Positions 46,082 through 54,720 of a stretch of DNA of 64,000 nucleotides are shown one piece after another. The notes below the pieces were generated by a model. It made no database searches. It worked only from the letters and a program-made list of their open reading frames with translations, and was not told where the DNA came from. Position 1 is the first letter of the stretch; each line of letters starts with the position of its first letter. This DNA is from Hepsetus odoe. Lineage: Eukaryota; Chordata; Actinopteri; Characiformes; Hepsetidae. Where the stretch lies: positions 6,094,223 through 6,158,222 of the forward strand of contig CM029367.1 in assembly GCA_017165825.1 (NCBI GenBank). Direction: 5' to 3'. Position numbers and translations under genes: made by a program.

Positions 46082-46882
46082 CTCTGTGTGCACAATTATT
46101 TGGCAAGTGAGTATTTTGAGGATTTAATTTAATATGGAACAAATCCAGTGCTAGGCTTGGGAGTTTAGAGTCCATCAACTTGAAACGGTCCAACTAGCTC
46201 ATCTTTAATAATTCCAGCCCGTAGCAGTACCCCACCACCTTGTTGGCATCTGAGGTGAAGTGGAGCTCTGCACCTGTTTTTGATCCAGGCATGGGCCCAT
46301 CCATCTTGTCCATCAAGAGTCACAATCATCAGTCCATAAAACCTTTAAAAATCTGTCTGGAGATTGACATTTCAAATTATGTGTCTTGTTCAGTGGTGGT
46401 CGGGTTTCAGCCTTCTTTACCTTGGCTGTGCCTCTGAGCACTGAACACCTTGTACTTCTGGACACTCCAGGTAGGTTGCAGTTCTGGAATATGACAGCAC
46501 TGGAGGATCATGGGTTCCTGGTAGCTTCATGTTTGATTCTTCTCAAATCTTTGGCAGTTCATTTTGTGACTTTTTTTCTCAATACGTTTCTTGCGACCCT
46601 GTTGACTGTTTGATGGTTCCCCAATATCTAAGCAGTTTCAAGAGTGCTACTTCCCTCTGAAAGATATTACAAGTTTTGACTTTTCAGAGTCAGCTCTCTT
46701 TTTTGGAGGAACAGAAGCTGCCTAATCATTTTACAAACTGAGATTTATGTTTATTGGCCATACTCTCCTGCATTACACAAATACATGTCACCAGATTCAT
46801 CTTTTGTTTGAAGTTGGGATATATGCCTAAAAAATATTATATAATTAAAATATTCACCTGCCTAATAATTGTGCACACAGTC
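46082..46882 (-). mobile_element. internally deleted Tc1-like transposon with 34-bp inverted ends
   Basis: The inverted terminal repeats are 46084-46117 and 46847-46880, matching at 31 of 34 positions (core CTGTGTGCACAATTATT). TA dinucleotides at 46080-46081 and 46883-46884 fit a Tc1/mariner target site. At 801 bp it is about half the length of an autonomous element. The interior is a transposase relic on the minus strand. Confidence 0.88.
46190..46730 (-). pseudogene. Tc1-like transposase relic
   Basis: The minus strand gives disrupted homology. Near 46570-46610 it reads NSQQGRKKR, the basic region after the N-terminal helix-turn-helix. Further along it has MDGPMPGSK and GAELHFTSDANKVVGY-like pieces, where the catalytic-core region would be. 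Stops and frameshifts are frequent and a large part of the catalytic domain is missing. Non-functional. Confidence 0.7.
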
Positions 46883-46884
46883 TA

Positions 46885-47504
46885 CTTAAAACATCAAACA
46901 AAACAACCTGCAAAACATACGCACACAGTGCTGTTTCCTGACAGGAGGAAAACTCCTGAGACACCACAATGTAAGGTCATTCATGTAGACTTTTAAGAGG
47001 TCTCAGAAAGGTCCCTTGCAGCCAGTTAAGCCTGGTAACTGCAATGTTTCATCTCCTTAACAACTGACATGGAAAGTCCTATGCATCATAGGTAGCACTG
47101 CACTGATGGTCAGCCTAGGAAGCCTTGTATTTGCAATGCATTGTCTCTCATATAATTGGCCCAGAAGGCCTTGATGCTTAAGGAGCATGGCTGGTAAGCC
47201 TGGTACCTGTGGTGTAGAGTCCAGGAAGTTTTGTGCCAACTTCATCACTGTGATTGCTGATCTGGGAAGCCATGTCACTCCTAATGGAAAAATCCCAGCG
47301 TCTTTAACTCCTACAACACCTACAGTTCAACACCTCTCTTTCCGTCAGCGCCACCATGCCAAATTATCACAGATCACTCCTGCCATGTCAGCACTGATCC
47401 TTGATGTAATGCCACTTTAAATGCATCCATCACTCCTACTGCAGACCTCTCTACGGTCACTCTTGCAAAAAGTCAGGGATTTTGTACGATTATAGTCGTA
47501 TTAC
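46885..47504. other. noncoding DNA, nothing recognised
   Basis: Unique-looking; overlapping short ORFs on both strands near 47057-47420 have no domain. Confidence 0.35.
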
Positions 47505-47782
47505 CAATTTTACCAAACAGGTGCTAATGATCAACAATGTCACAGTCATGTTTGGAACGACCTACCGGCCGAGTTCCTTCAAAAACTGTGTGCAAGTGTA
47601 CCTAGAAGAATTGATGCTGTTTTGAAGGCAAAGGGTGGTCACACCAAATATTGATTTTTTGTAGATTTCTCTTTTGTTCATTCACTGCAAAATAAATGAT
47701 TAACACTTCCATTTCTGAAAGCATTCTTTGTTTACAGCATTTTTTCACACCTGCCTAAAACTTTTTCACAGCACTATATATA
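47505..47782 (+). mobile_element. Tc1-like transposon, deleted copy with transposase C-terminus
   Basis: Near 47545-47655 the plus strand encodes the transposase C-terminus (WNDLPAEFLQKLC, then VPRRIDAVLKAKGGHTKY and a stop). It is followed by the family 3-prime end: GAAAGCATTCTTTGTTTACA, CCTGCCTAAAACTTTTTCAC, then AGCAC and TATATA. Upstream, ACAGGTGCTAATGATCAACA resembles the terminal region of the same family, so the copy has lost its interior. It is the inverted relative of 42808-43012. Confidence 0.82.
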
Positions 47783-47890
47783 TATATATATTATATCCTT
47801 TACAAAATTGCTGTCCAAAGATCTATGTTAGGGAAGAAAAAGTGCGTCTGCTATGATGTCATGAAACTCAGTTTTCTTGACTTTATTACA

Positions 47891-48054
47891 CACGTGAACC
47901 ACAACGTCATTTAACCCATGCACACCCATGCACACAAACACCATGCAGCAGTGGGAGCAGCAATGGGGACGGTACCTTGCTACTTGTGAGGGAATTGAAC
48001 CCACAATCTTCCGATGCGGGGGCAACTCCCTAACCACTAGGCCACCGCTGCCCC
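47891..48054 (-). repeat. SINE family B, internally deleted
   Basis: Reverse copy: CACGTGAACCACAACGTCAT, ACCATGCAGCAGTGGGAGCA, GGGGACGGTACCTTGCTACT and head CTAACCACTAGGCCACCGCT. The segment between GGTACCTTGCT and the B box is shortened. Confidence 0.88.
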
Positions 48055-48086
48055 ATAAGTTATATATATATAGTTATATATATATA

Positions 48087-48288
48087 CATTTACATTTACG
48101 GCATTTAGCAGACACTCTTATCTAGAGCGACTTCGATGTCCTAATTACAGGGACAGTCCCCCCCCTGGAGCAACTCAGGGTTAAGGGTCTTGCTCAGGGA
48201 CCCAGTGGTGGTGGTGCCAGAGTTGGGATTCGAACCTGGGACCTCCAGAGGTCCGTAGGCAAGTACCCTACCACTAGACCACTGCCGT
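48087..48288 (-). repeat. SINE family A, near full length
   Basis: Reverse copy starting CATTTACATTTACGGCATTT, with TATCTAGAGCGACTTCGATG, an intact B box (GGGATTCGAACCTGGGACC) and A-box-like CCCTACCACTAGACCACTGC. A short (TA)n stretch separates it from the SINE B before it. Confidence 0.92.
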
Positions 48289-48594
48289 AAGACCTTGTGT
48301 ATAACAATTAACTCTATTTCTTCCTTTCTGAATACCAAGTCTGACTACCAGCTCTTTTCAATATCTCTTGGTGGCCTGACTCTTCCAAATCATGACAAAG
48401 CAGAATAATCGACCTGCAAAAAACTCTGAAATGATGCAGGACCTACTCAACTACTACTCACTCCTCAACTAAAACATACAATATTGTTTGCATCTTTAAA
48501 AACTTTAGTTTTCTTCCTGCTCATTTCAAGAATTACAGATGGGGACAGTTCATCTCTAATCTCTTCATGAATAAAGCAGTGACCCTTCTGGTGG
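48289..48594. other. noncoding DNA, nothing recognised
   Basis: Spacer between the SINE pair and the tRNA. Confidence 0.4.
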
Positions 48595-48666
48595 TCCTCG
48601 TTAGTATAGTGGACAGTATCTCCGCCTGTCACGCAGAAGACCGGGGTTCGATTCCCCGACAGGGAG
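48595..48666 (+). tRNA. tRNA-Asp(GTC)-like gene or pseudogene
   Basis: 72 nt with acceptor TCCTCGT, A box TAGTATAGTGG, anticodon loop CTGTCAC (anticodon GTC), B box GGTTCGATTCC and T-stem CCGGG/CCCGG-type pairing. It ends ACAGGGAG without CCA, as in eukaryotic genes. Compared with the usual vertebrate tRNA-Asp it carries a C-A mismatch in the acceptor stem and another in the anticodon stem, both at positions that look like CpG or G-to-A changes. No TTTT terminator lies within 250 nt downstream. The identity is clear; function is doubtful. Confidence 0.82.
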
Positions 48667-48679
48667 TACTTGCTCTTTA

Positions 48680-48938
48680 GGGCAGCGGCCTAGTGGTTAG
48701 GGAGTTGCCCTGCATCGGAAGATTGTGGGTTCAATTCCCTCAACAGTAGGTTGCCCTGAGGTACCCTTGAGCAAGGTACCGTCCCCGTCACTGCTCCCCG
48801 GGCGCTTTCAATAGCTGCCTACTGCTGCACAGTGTTTGCATGGGTTAAATGCAGAGGTCCAATTTCGTTGTGGTCGTTCACTGTGTGCTGTGCTGTGACC
48901 TCGCAGTGACAAGGGTTGTCACTTTCACTTTTCACTTC
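48680..48938 (+). repeat. SINE family B, full length, 13 bp after tRNA-Asp
   Basis: Forward copy with head GGGCAGCGGCCTAGTGGTTA, B box GTGGGTTCAATTCCC, GGTAGGTTGCCC-type body, TACCCTTGAGCAAGGTACCG and CTGCTCCCCGGGCGCTTTCA, and the 3-prime end GACAAGGGTTGTCACTTTCA. The first TTTT after the tRNA is at 48929-48932, in the SINE tail. Confidence 0.94.
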
Positions 48939-49405
48939 ACCTACCTTCAACTAAACTCCTGAATGATGCTGTAATTTTCCATTTTTCTTTAGTCTCTTTG
49001 AACATTTCTAAACAATCGCAGAGGTTTCCAATAATTTTGTGTCATATTAGTGTATTTCTTGTTGCAACACTTCCACTTCGAATCAAAACAGCTTTCTGAA
49101 GTTCTCCCAAGTGCATATATTTCCAGTTACAGCAAGGAGTAAAAATCTCCTACATGCATTCTCACACTTTGTATATACCTGCAAGCCATCCTCATGGCAA
49201 CTTCTTTTTAGAACAGCGGCTCCTCCCATTAGATCAAAGCACATATATAAGCTTATATGTTGCTGCTTAAGCCCCTACCATCCTAGTCACTCTTTTTCAC
49301 CAACGTCCTTTAAACGTCCTTTAAACCTGTGGTAAATTCACATCCAAAGCAACAAAACCACTAAAAACGGTAAAGCAAGTGAACATTTTTAAGTTAGCAC
49401 CAACA
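48939..49405. other. noncoding DNA, nothing recognised
   Basis: AT-rich. A tandem CGTCCTTTAAA repeat lies near 49303-49325. Confidence 0.4.
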
Positions 49406-49540
49406 TATGGTAGATGTTTCTATTAAAATTGTTCAGGAATGCTTTGAGAAGCAAGAGTTTAAGGTGTTGACTTGGCCTCCAAATTCCCCAAATATGTCTT
49501 ATCCAGATTCTGTTGAATGTTTTGGACAAATTCATATAAT
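49406..49540 (+). pseudogene. Tc1-like transposase fragment
   Basis: The plus strand reads KIVQECFEKQEFKVLTWPPN and then SPN, closely matching the segment before the third catalytic residue in a common fish Tc1-like family. The following NPIEHLW-type motif is destroyed by changes. No termini were found. Confidence 0.7.
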
Positions 49541-49959
49541 GCTACTTACAGGATTTAAAGGTAAAATATCCTGGCACACTGTCTTGTGGAGTCCATTCGA
49601 TGATGGGTCAGAATTGTCTGGACAGCTCTTGAGTGAACTTACACAATATTATTCAATATTATCTCATATGTATAATATAATAACTGTTTCCAGGACATTT
49701 TTCTTTACATGTTGACAGTAATTTCAAAATAAATAGAATCGGGCCCCTTCTCTTGCTGAAATTAGTGCTCAAACCATGTTTTTCCCCTGTGAGCACCAAG
49801 CGAAATCATGTCCCATTTTTACCACTCCTACACCTCATCTGTGAACAATGAGTGCAGAGCATGGGCGGGGGAGAGTGAGGGAGAGAGAGAGCAAATAGAG
49901 AGACAGTAGACTGAGGAAGAGAGATTGGACAGATAGAAGCCTACTGTGTTATGCGTGGG
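49541..49959. other. noncoding DNA, nothing recognised
   Basis: A purine-rich patch at 49865-49925. Confidence 0.4.
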
Positions 49960-50640
49960 AGGATGAACAAGAGACAGGTCCGCATTAGTCCTCCACTCTA
50001 TCTCTGCATTCCTCCTTTTTAAGCCTGACCTTCTCAGGATCCCCTGCTCACCACGCATCAATGTCATTATGGCTTTGGCCACAATATACCACCCAGACAG
50101 AGACCATTTACCACTCCATTATGCCCTCTCTCCTCCCCTGTGCTTACCTTACACAGTTCTATGCTTTCCCAGTCCCCTAATTTTACTATACTCCCCCCAC
50201 CCAACTCTCAAATGGCATTGGGACAGGGTGGGGGGCCATTTCTGATGCCATTTAAAGGTGATGGATGAGCGCTGGGCATCATTCTGACAGGCCTGCAGCT
50301 GATGCCACATAATTACAGTATCAACGTTTAGGCAAAATTACAAAATTACATCGAGCCCCAAGAGGGAATGGCCTGACCGACAGGTCCGGCCAACAAAAGA
50401 AAAACAAATATTCAAGAGGGGGTATGAAAAAGGGGGAATGTTCATAGGGACCAGTGAAAAAAACAATAAACAGTACTTGCTCTGTCTCTCACTCGTTTTT
50501 TTTCCTTTCTTCCCTGACAGAGAACTAATTATGTCCAATAAGGCAGCAGAGAGGCTCTTGATTAGCGTGCAGAGACTGAGGTAATTCCTCTCTCCTGATT
50601 AATGTTGCTCCACATCTGGGCCCTCCTTGAGATCAGATGA
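49960..50640. promoter_or_regulatory. candidate conserved noncoding region
   Basis: Complex, non-repetitive sequence with GGCCTGCAGCTGATGCCACA, TAATTACAGTATCAACG, CCTGACCGACAGGTCCGGCC and GAACTAATTATGTCCAATAA. Homeodomain-type TAATTA occurs at least twice. No coding frame. Confidence 0.3.
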
Positions 50641-50831
50641 ATTTGGCACCATAACATTTTCATTTGTTTTCTCATTTTCTGAGTGTGTTTATGACAAAAA
50701 CAAAATGCTAAAAATCATCTTACGTTAAACTTGAGTCTTGCTAGCACATTAAGAGCTTCAGGCTTGGTTCACAGCAAAATAATGGGTCAGTATGTTTGGG
50801 ATGAGTGACAAGCTCCTGGATCTTCAAACTA

Positions 50832-51070
50832 CACAGAACAGCACACAGAACAGCCCACAGCAAGCTACAACGTAATTCAACCTCTACTTTTCATCCATAC
50901 ACACCCTGCAGCAGGGGGCAGCTTTTTAAAGCGCATGTGGAGCAGTGATGGGAACGGTACCTTGCTCAAGGGTACCTCAGGGCAACCTATGGGAGGTACC
51001 CTTGAGCAACCTATGGACACCTATAAAAATATTTTTAATCATCCTTAATCACTATACCACCATTGCCCTG
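50832..51070 (-). repeat. SINE family B, rearranged
   Basis: Reverse copy: GCAGCAGGGGGCAGCTTTTT, GGTACCTTGCTCAAGGGTAC and CTCAGGGCAACCTATGGG. A short inverted echo of the same words (GGTACCCTTGAGCAACCTAT, from 50996) then replaces the B-box region. The head remnant AATCACTATACCACCATTGC closes it. Confidence 0.82.
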
Positions 51071-51120
51071 AACTTTCCATTCACAGACTGTGAGGAATTT
51101 GGAGTGAATATAACTTATTA

Positions 51121-51186
51121 TAAGTTATTATAATTATATTTATAATTATAACTATAATAATAATAATAATAATAATAATAACTACA

Positions 51187-51236
<50 letters not shown>

Positions 51237-51240
51237 TAAT
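51121..51240. repeat. (TAA)n microsatellite
   Basis: Two long ATA/TAA arrays separated by ACTACAATA. The Tyr/Ile-rich minus-strand ORF is an artefact. Confidence 0.95.
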
Positions 51241-52464
51241 AGTGACAACAATAATATAATAGTAATTAAATGATATACAGAGACAATAATTTTCAAATGA
51301 TATGGTGGTGATACGGTCTTTAAATTAGACATAGTATTGTTAGATGTCTTCAGCCTCATTTTTTCATTTTTGGCTGCCAAAGAACCAGATTTTCATTTTA
51401 GAATGTTAGTATGCATGTAGCATTTACACATTTAAAATAGGGAAAAATAAGGCATCATGAAGCATAGAAAAGAGGTATGGATCAAAGACTTTACCAGTAT
51501 TTTAACATCATCAAGTGTATTAAAGTAAAAAACTATCGTTTCATATGTAACTAGTATATAATACATTTAAAGAACAGTAACACAGGGACATACTGTCATC
51601 AAAACCCTTTTAGATTCATAAATAATCCACTACCAGCATATAATTAGCAGTGAGTATGGAGTAAGAAATAATTAGCATACTGCTTAGTCATTGCTGTGCT
51701 ATCACAGTTTCTAAATAAACATGGAAGAAGAGAAAGGATCAAGGACTGGAGGCAACGCTCAGACTTCTCCATGAAGCAAGAAATTGCTTCATTCACTTCA
51801 TTTTTTTTTTTTTTTACATGTTTTTTTTTTTCTCCCTTTCCCAGAGAGGGTATTTAAAGTCTTGATAAGGCTAATTTAAGATTCTGTTCTTTTTGTGCCA
51901 TCTAGGTTGCCAAAGGCTTGCCTTTGTTCTTTCTTCTCACAATGGCTCGATCAGAAGTGGAAGCTTCTTTGCCACATTCATTCCATAAAAATACACTCAT
52001 TATTAATCAGGCAGGTGATTTCCCTTATTTTTCTCTTTTATGTCAGTAGCATTTATTATTTATTTGCTAAGGCATTTATGCAGAGGGGACCTTCAAGGTC
52101 TTGTTAGCCTTCCTCTAAGTAAAAAATATGTCTGTAATTTTTCTTCATTTTTATTCAATACAATCATTTCTGTATTTCAAACAATATTGGTGTATTTATT
52201 TTGTGTCATTATTAACTTTTGGGGAATACTATTTCAGGACTTTTTGTCTAGGCCTTTGACCAATTTTTGCCACCAACTTAATAGAAAGTGACAGTGGAAT
52301 CAAATTTTGATTTCTAGTGATTGGGATCAATTTCAAGCAGTAAAAATGTCAATAAAATGTAAATTAAAAAGAACTGGTGACACAAAAAGAGGAAGATGTC
52401 TTCTCATGCCTTTTAAATCTATACAATCACAGACTGTGAATATGAGAAGTATATGGAAGACTAT
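51241..52464. other. noncoding DNA, nothing firm
   Basis: T-tracts near 51801-51832. ORFs at 51895-52107 and 52040-52291 are AT-driven and lack motifs. Confidence 0.4.
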
Positions 52465-52592
52465 GCAGTGGGTTTTTCCTACCTCAACACGAGCACCATC
52501 TGAGCCCCTGAGCAAAACCTCAACCCCAAATCGATCTAGGTGCACAGACTCTGGATATGAGGATATGATTAATGCTGTAAAAGTAAATGGGG
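52465..52592 (+). repeat. SINE family A, decayed copy without A box
   Basis: Recognisable order of family words: TCCTACCTC, GAGCACCATCTGAGCCCCTG, AGCAAAACCTCAACCCCAAA and the end AATGCTGTAAAAGTAAATGG. The head is missing and divergence is high. It forms part of an incidental 105-codon ORF. Confidence 0.6.
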
Positions 52593-53106
52593 ATCATTTT
52601 TGCAAATACTTAAAAATCAGATAAAAGCATTACTCTGTTTAATGAGACTCCTGGCCACAGATGGCATTGGCATCATTTAAACTGCTAAATTGTAGTATAA
52701 CTTGAAATTTATCTACTGCTTGAATGCATTCATGTGTTTACTTCTTTTCTGTTCAAATTTCTGTTTGTGCAAGCTGAGAAATGATTCACTTATTACACTT
52801 TATTTTGCAAAGTTTTATTTTGAACCATTACAAAAAAAGACTGAGTAGGCTGATGCTTCTCAATAAAAAGCCACTTCAGAATCTTTGCTATCTGAATTAA
52901 CAGTTATAGGAGTCAGAAATTAACTCTGTAACTCCGCACGACTTCGTAATGAAGGGCAGGGAGGGGCCAGGAGTAACAAATGCAACCCACAATCACAACG
53001 TCTGTGTGTGTGTGTGTTTTGGAGGGGCGGAGGGGGTGTAATCAGAATGAACTACATGTCACTTACTAATAGCAGGTACTTTGCTGTGATTGATTTGTTT
53101 TTGCAG
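52593..53106. other. noncoding DNA with short (TG)n
   Basis: (TG)n at 53002-53017; nothing else was recognised. Confidence 0.4.
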
Positions 53107-53112
53107 AGAGAG

Positions 53113-53161
<49 letters not shown>
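53107..53161. repeat. (GA)n microsatellite
   Basis: GA array with few interruptions. Confidence 0.95.
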
Positions 53162-53297
53162 CTGAAGCAAGCCTGATTTCTAATCGCTAGCAGAGCCAAG
53201 CCCAAATTCATCACAGGCTAACGATTAACGTTATTGCTCCAGGTGTGCTTGCTGTAAATATCGGGCCTCAGCATCTGCCTCTGAGTAAAGTGTTCTG

Positions 53298-53906
53298 ATG
53301 CTGATGGAGATGACGAGCCAACCTTCAGAACAAACAAGTAAACGGCGTAAACTGTCTTAATTTATAGTTACGTAATGTAGATTTGGCCACTTTTTGACAA
53401 AAGCCAGATTATTTTCTTGGTGAAAATTGTTCATTTGCAATGTAACAGGGTGCTTCCTGTTGAACGAGAGTGCTGTTTCTATACAATGTCTAGATGAATT
53501 GGAGCACTTACACCACAGCAATGTTTAGGTAGGTGGTACATGTCAATGCAACCTCAAAAGGAATGCCATGACACAAAGTTTCTAAGCAGAACATTTGCTA
53601 GAGCATCACAACACTTCTCCAGCTTGTCTTTTTTCCCCACAGTGCATCCTGGTGTCACCTCTTTCCCAGGTAAGCAACACACATGGACACAGCAATCAAC
53701 ATTCTTCATTCAAGTTCTTATGCTCACTGACCATTGTAGGTGATTCCAGTAGTGGGAGGGGTCAGAATGGGCACTCTTACTGGTCTGAGGTTATGCAACC
53801 CTTTATGCAGCAAGTTGTGATGCATGGTATTTCCAGAAAACTTTTGATTATAGACAGCATGACCGTTTCTAGCATTTTTAGCAACAGTAGCTCTACTATG
53901 GGATAA
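53298..53906 (+). CDS. tentative three-exon model or conserved noncoding block
   Basis: Possible exons 53298-53337, 53643-53669 and 53740-53906. Junctions: AACAA-GTAAAC donor, pyrimidine-rich TTTTTTCCCCACAG acceptor, CCCAG-GTAAGC strong donor and CCATTGTAG acceptor. All would be phase 1, giving MLMEMTSQPSEQT, then HPGVTSFPGDSSSGRGQNGH, then YWSEVMQPFMQQVVMHG and on to a stop at 53904-53906 (about 77 residues). Without splicing the first ATG gives only 20 codons, ending SKRRKLS. The 27-nt middle exon is very small and the start context is poor. The 53200-53340 part could instead be a conserved regulatory element. I do not recognise the product. Confidence 0.2.
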
Positions 53907-54148
53907 AACCTAATAGGCCTTTGCTCCCCCACCAGTAAGCCTTGGGAACACATGAATCTATTACCAGTTCATCTGCTGTTCTTAATTAACCTCTGCTTAG
54001 TAGATACTAAAGTTTAGTAACTGAACCAACAAATCCAGTCTTTTCAGAGATGCTCTCACCCGTTCAGTTGCTCATCAGGGTAATCAATATAATTCTAGAA
54101 TTAATTGGATATATTTCACAGATGTAAGATGTTTGGATCTTGTTGATT
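53907..54148. other. noncoding DNA, nothing recognised
   Basis: AT-rich spacer. Confidence 0.4.
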
Positions 54149-54183
54149 TGAAAATAAATAAATAAATAAATAAATAATTAAAC

Positions 54184-54219
<36 letters not shown>

Positions 54220-54236
54220 ATGTGTATATATATACA
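54149..54236. repeat. (AAAT)n plus (TA)n(TG)n compound microsatellite
   Basis: (AATA)n at 54152-54176, then alternating TA and TG arrays ending at a foldback element. Confidence 0.95.
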
Positions 54237-54246
54237 CTGCTCAAAT

Positions 54247-54428
54247 AGTTAAAGGAACACTTTGAAAACATATCACATCACATCACAAACACATTTGTAA
54301 AAAATATAATGCTGGATATCCATACTGATATGGAATGGGTTTTCAGTATGGATATCCAGCATTATATTTTTCCAAATGTGTTTGTGAGGTGATGTGATCT
54401 GATGTGTTTTCAAAGTGTTCCTTTAACT
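54247..54428. mobile_element. long foldback (hairpin) element
   Basis: The left arm 54247-54328 and right arm 54343-54428 are inverted copies with only a few mismatches and one small indel, separated by a loop of about 14 bp. The outer ends read AGTTAAAGGAACACTTTGAA and the inner ends CTGGATATCCATACTGA. The preceding CACTGCTCAAA matches the terminus style of a fish DNA transposon (CTGCTCAAA...GGAACACTT). It has no coding capacity, so it is probably a MITE. Confidence 0.88.
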
Positions 54429-54475
54429 TTTAAAACTGACCTCTTTTTGTTGTGTAAATGAAATGCAGTTTTGTG

Positions 54476-54478
<3 letters not shown>

Positions 54479-54526
<48 letters not shown>
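54479..54526. repeat. (TA)n microsatellite
   Basis: Pure TA array abutting the SINE tail. Confidence 0.95.
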
Positions 54527-54530
<4 letters not shown>

Positions 54531-54720
54531 GTGAAAGTGACAACCCTTGTCATTGTGAGGTCACAGCACAGCAGACAGTGAACCACAACGAAATTGGACC
54601 TCTGCATTAAACCCGTGTAGCAGTGGGCAGCTATTGAGCAGTGACGGGGACAGTACCTTGCTCAAGGGTACCTCAGGGCAACCTATTGGGAAGGGGTTCG
54701 AACCCCCGATCCTCCGATCA
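54527..54720 (-). repeat. SINE family B, head-truncated
   Basis: Reverse copy from GAAAGTGAAAGTGACAACCC to the B box (GGGGTTCGAACCCCCGATCC), losing the A-box end. It has GGGGACAGTACCTTGCTCAA and CTCAGGGCAACCTATTGGG. Confidence 0.9.

Noticed and set aside
51081..51380. 99-codon Tyr/Ile-rich ORF
   Set aside because: It is the translation of the (TAA)n microsatellite.
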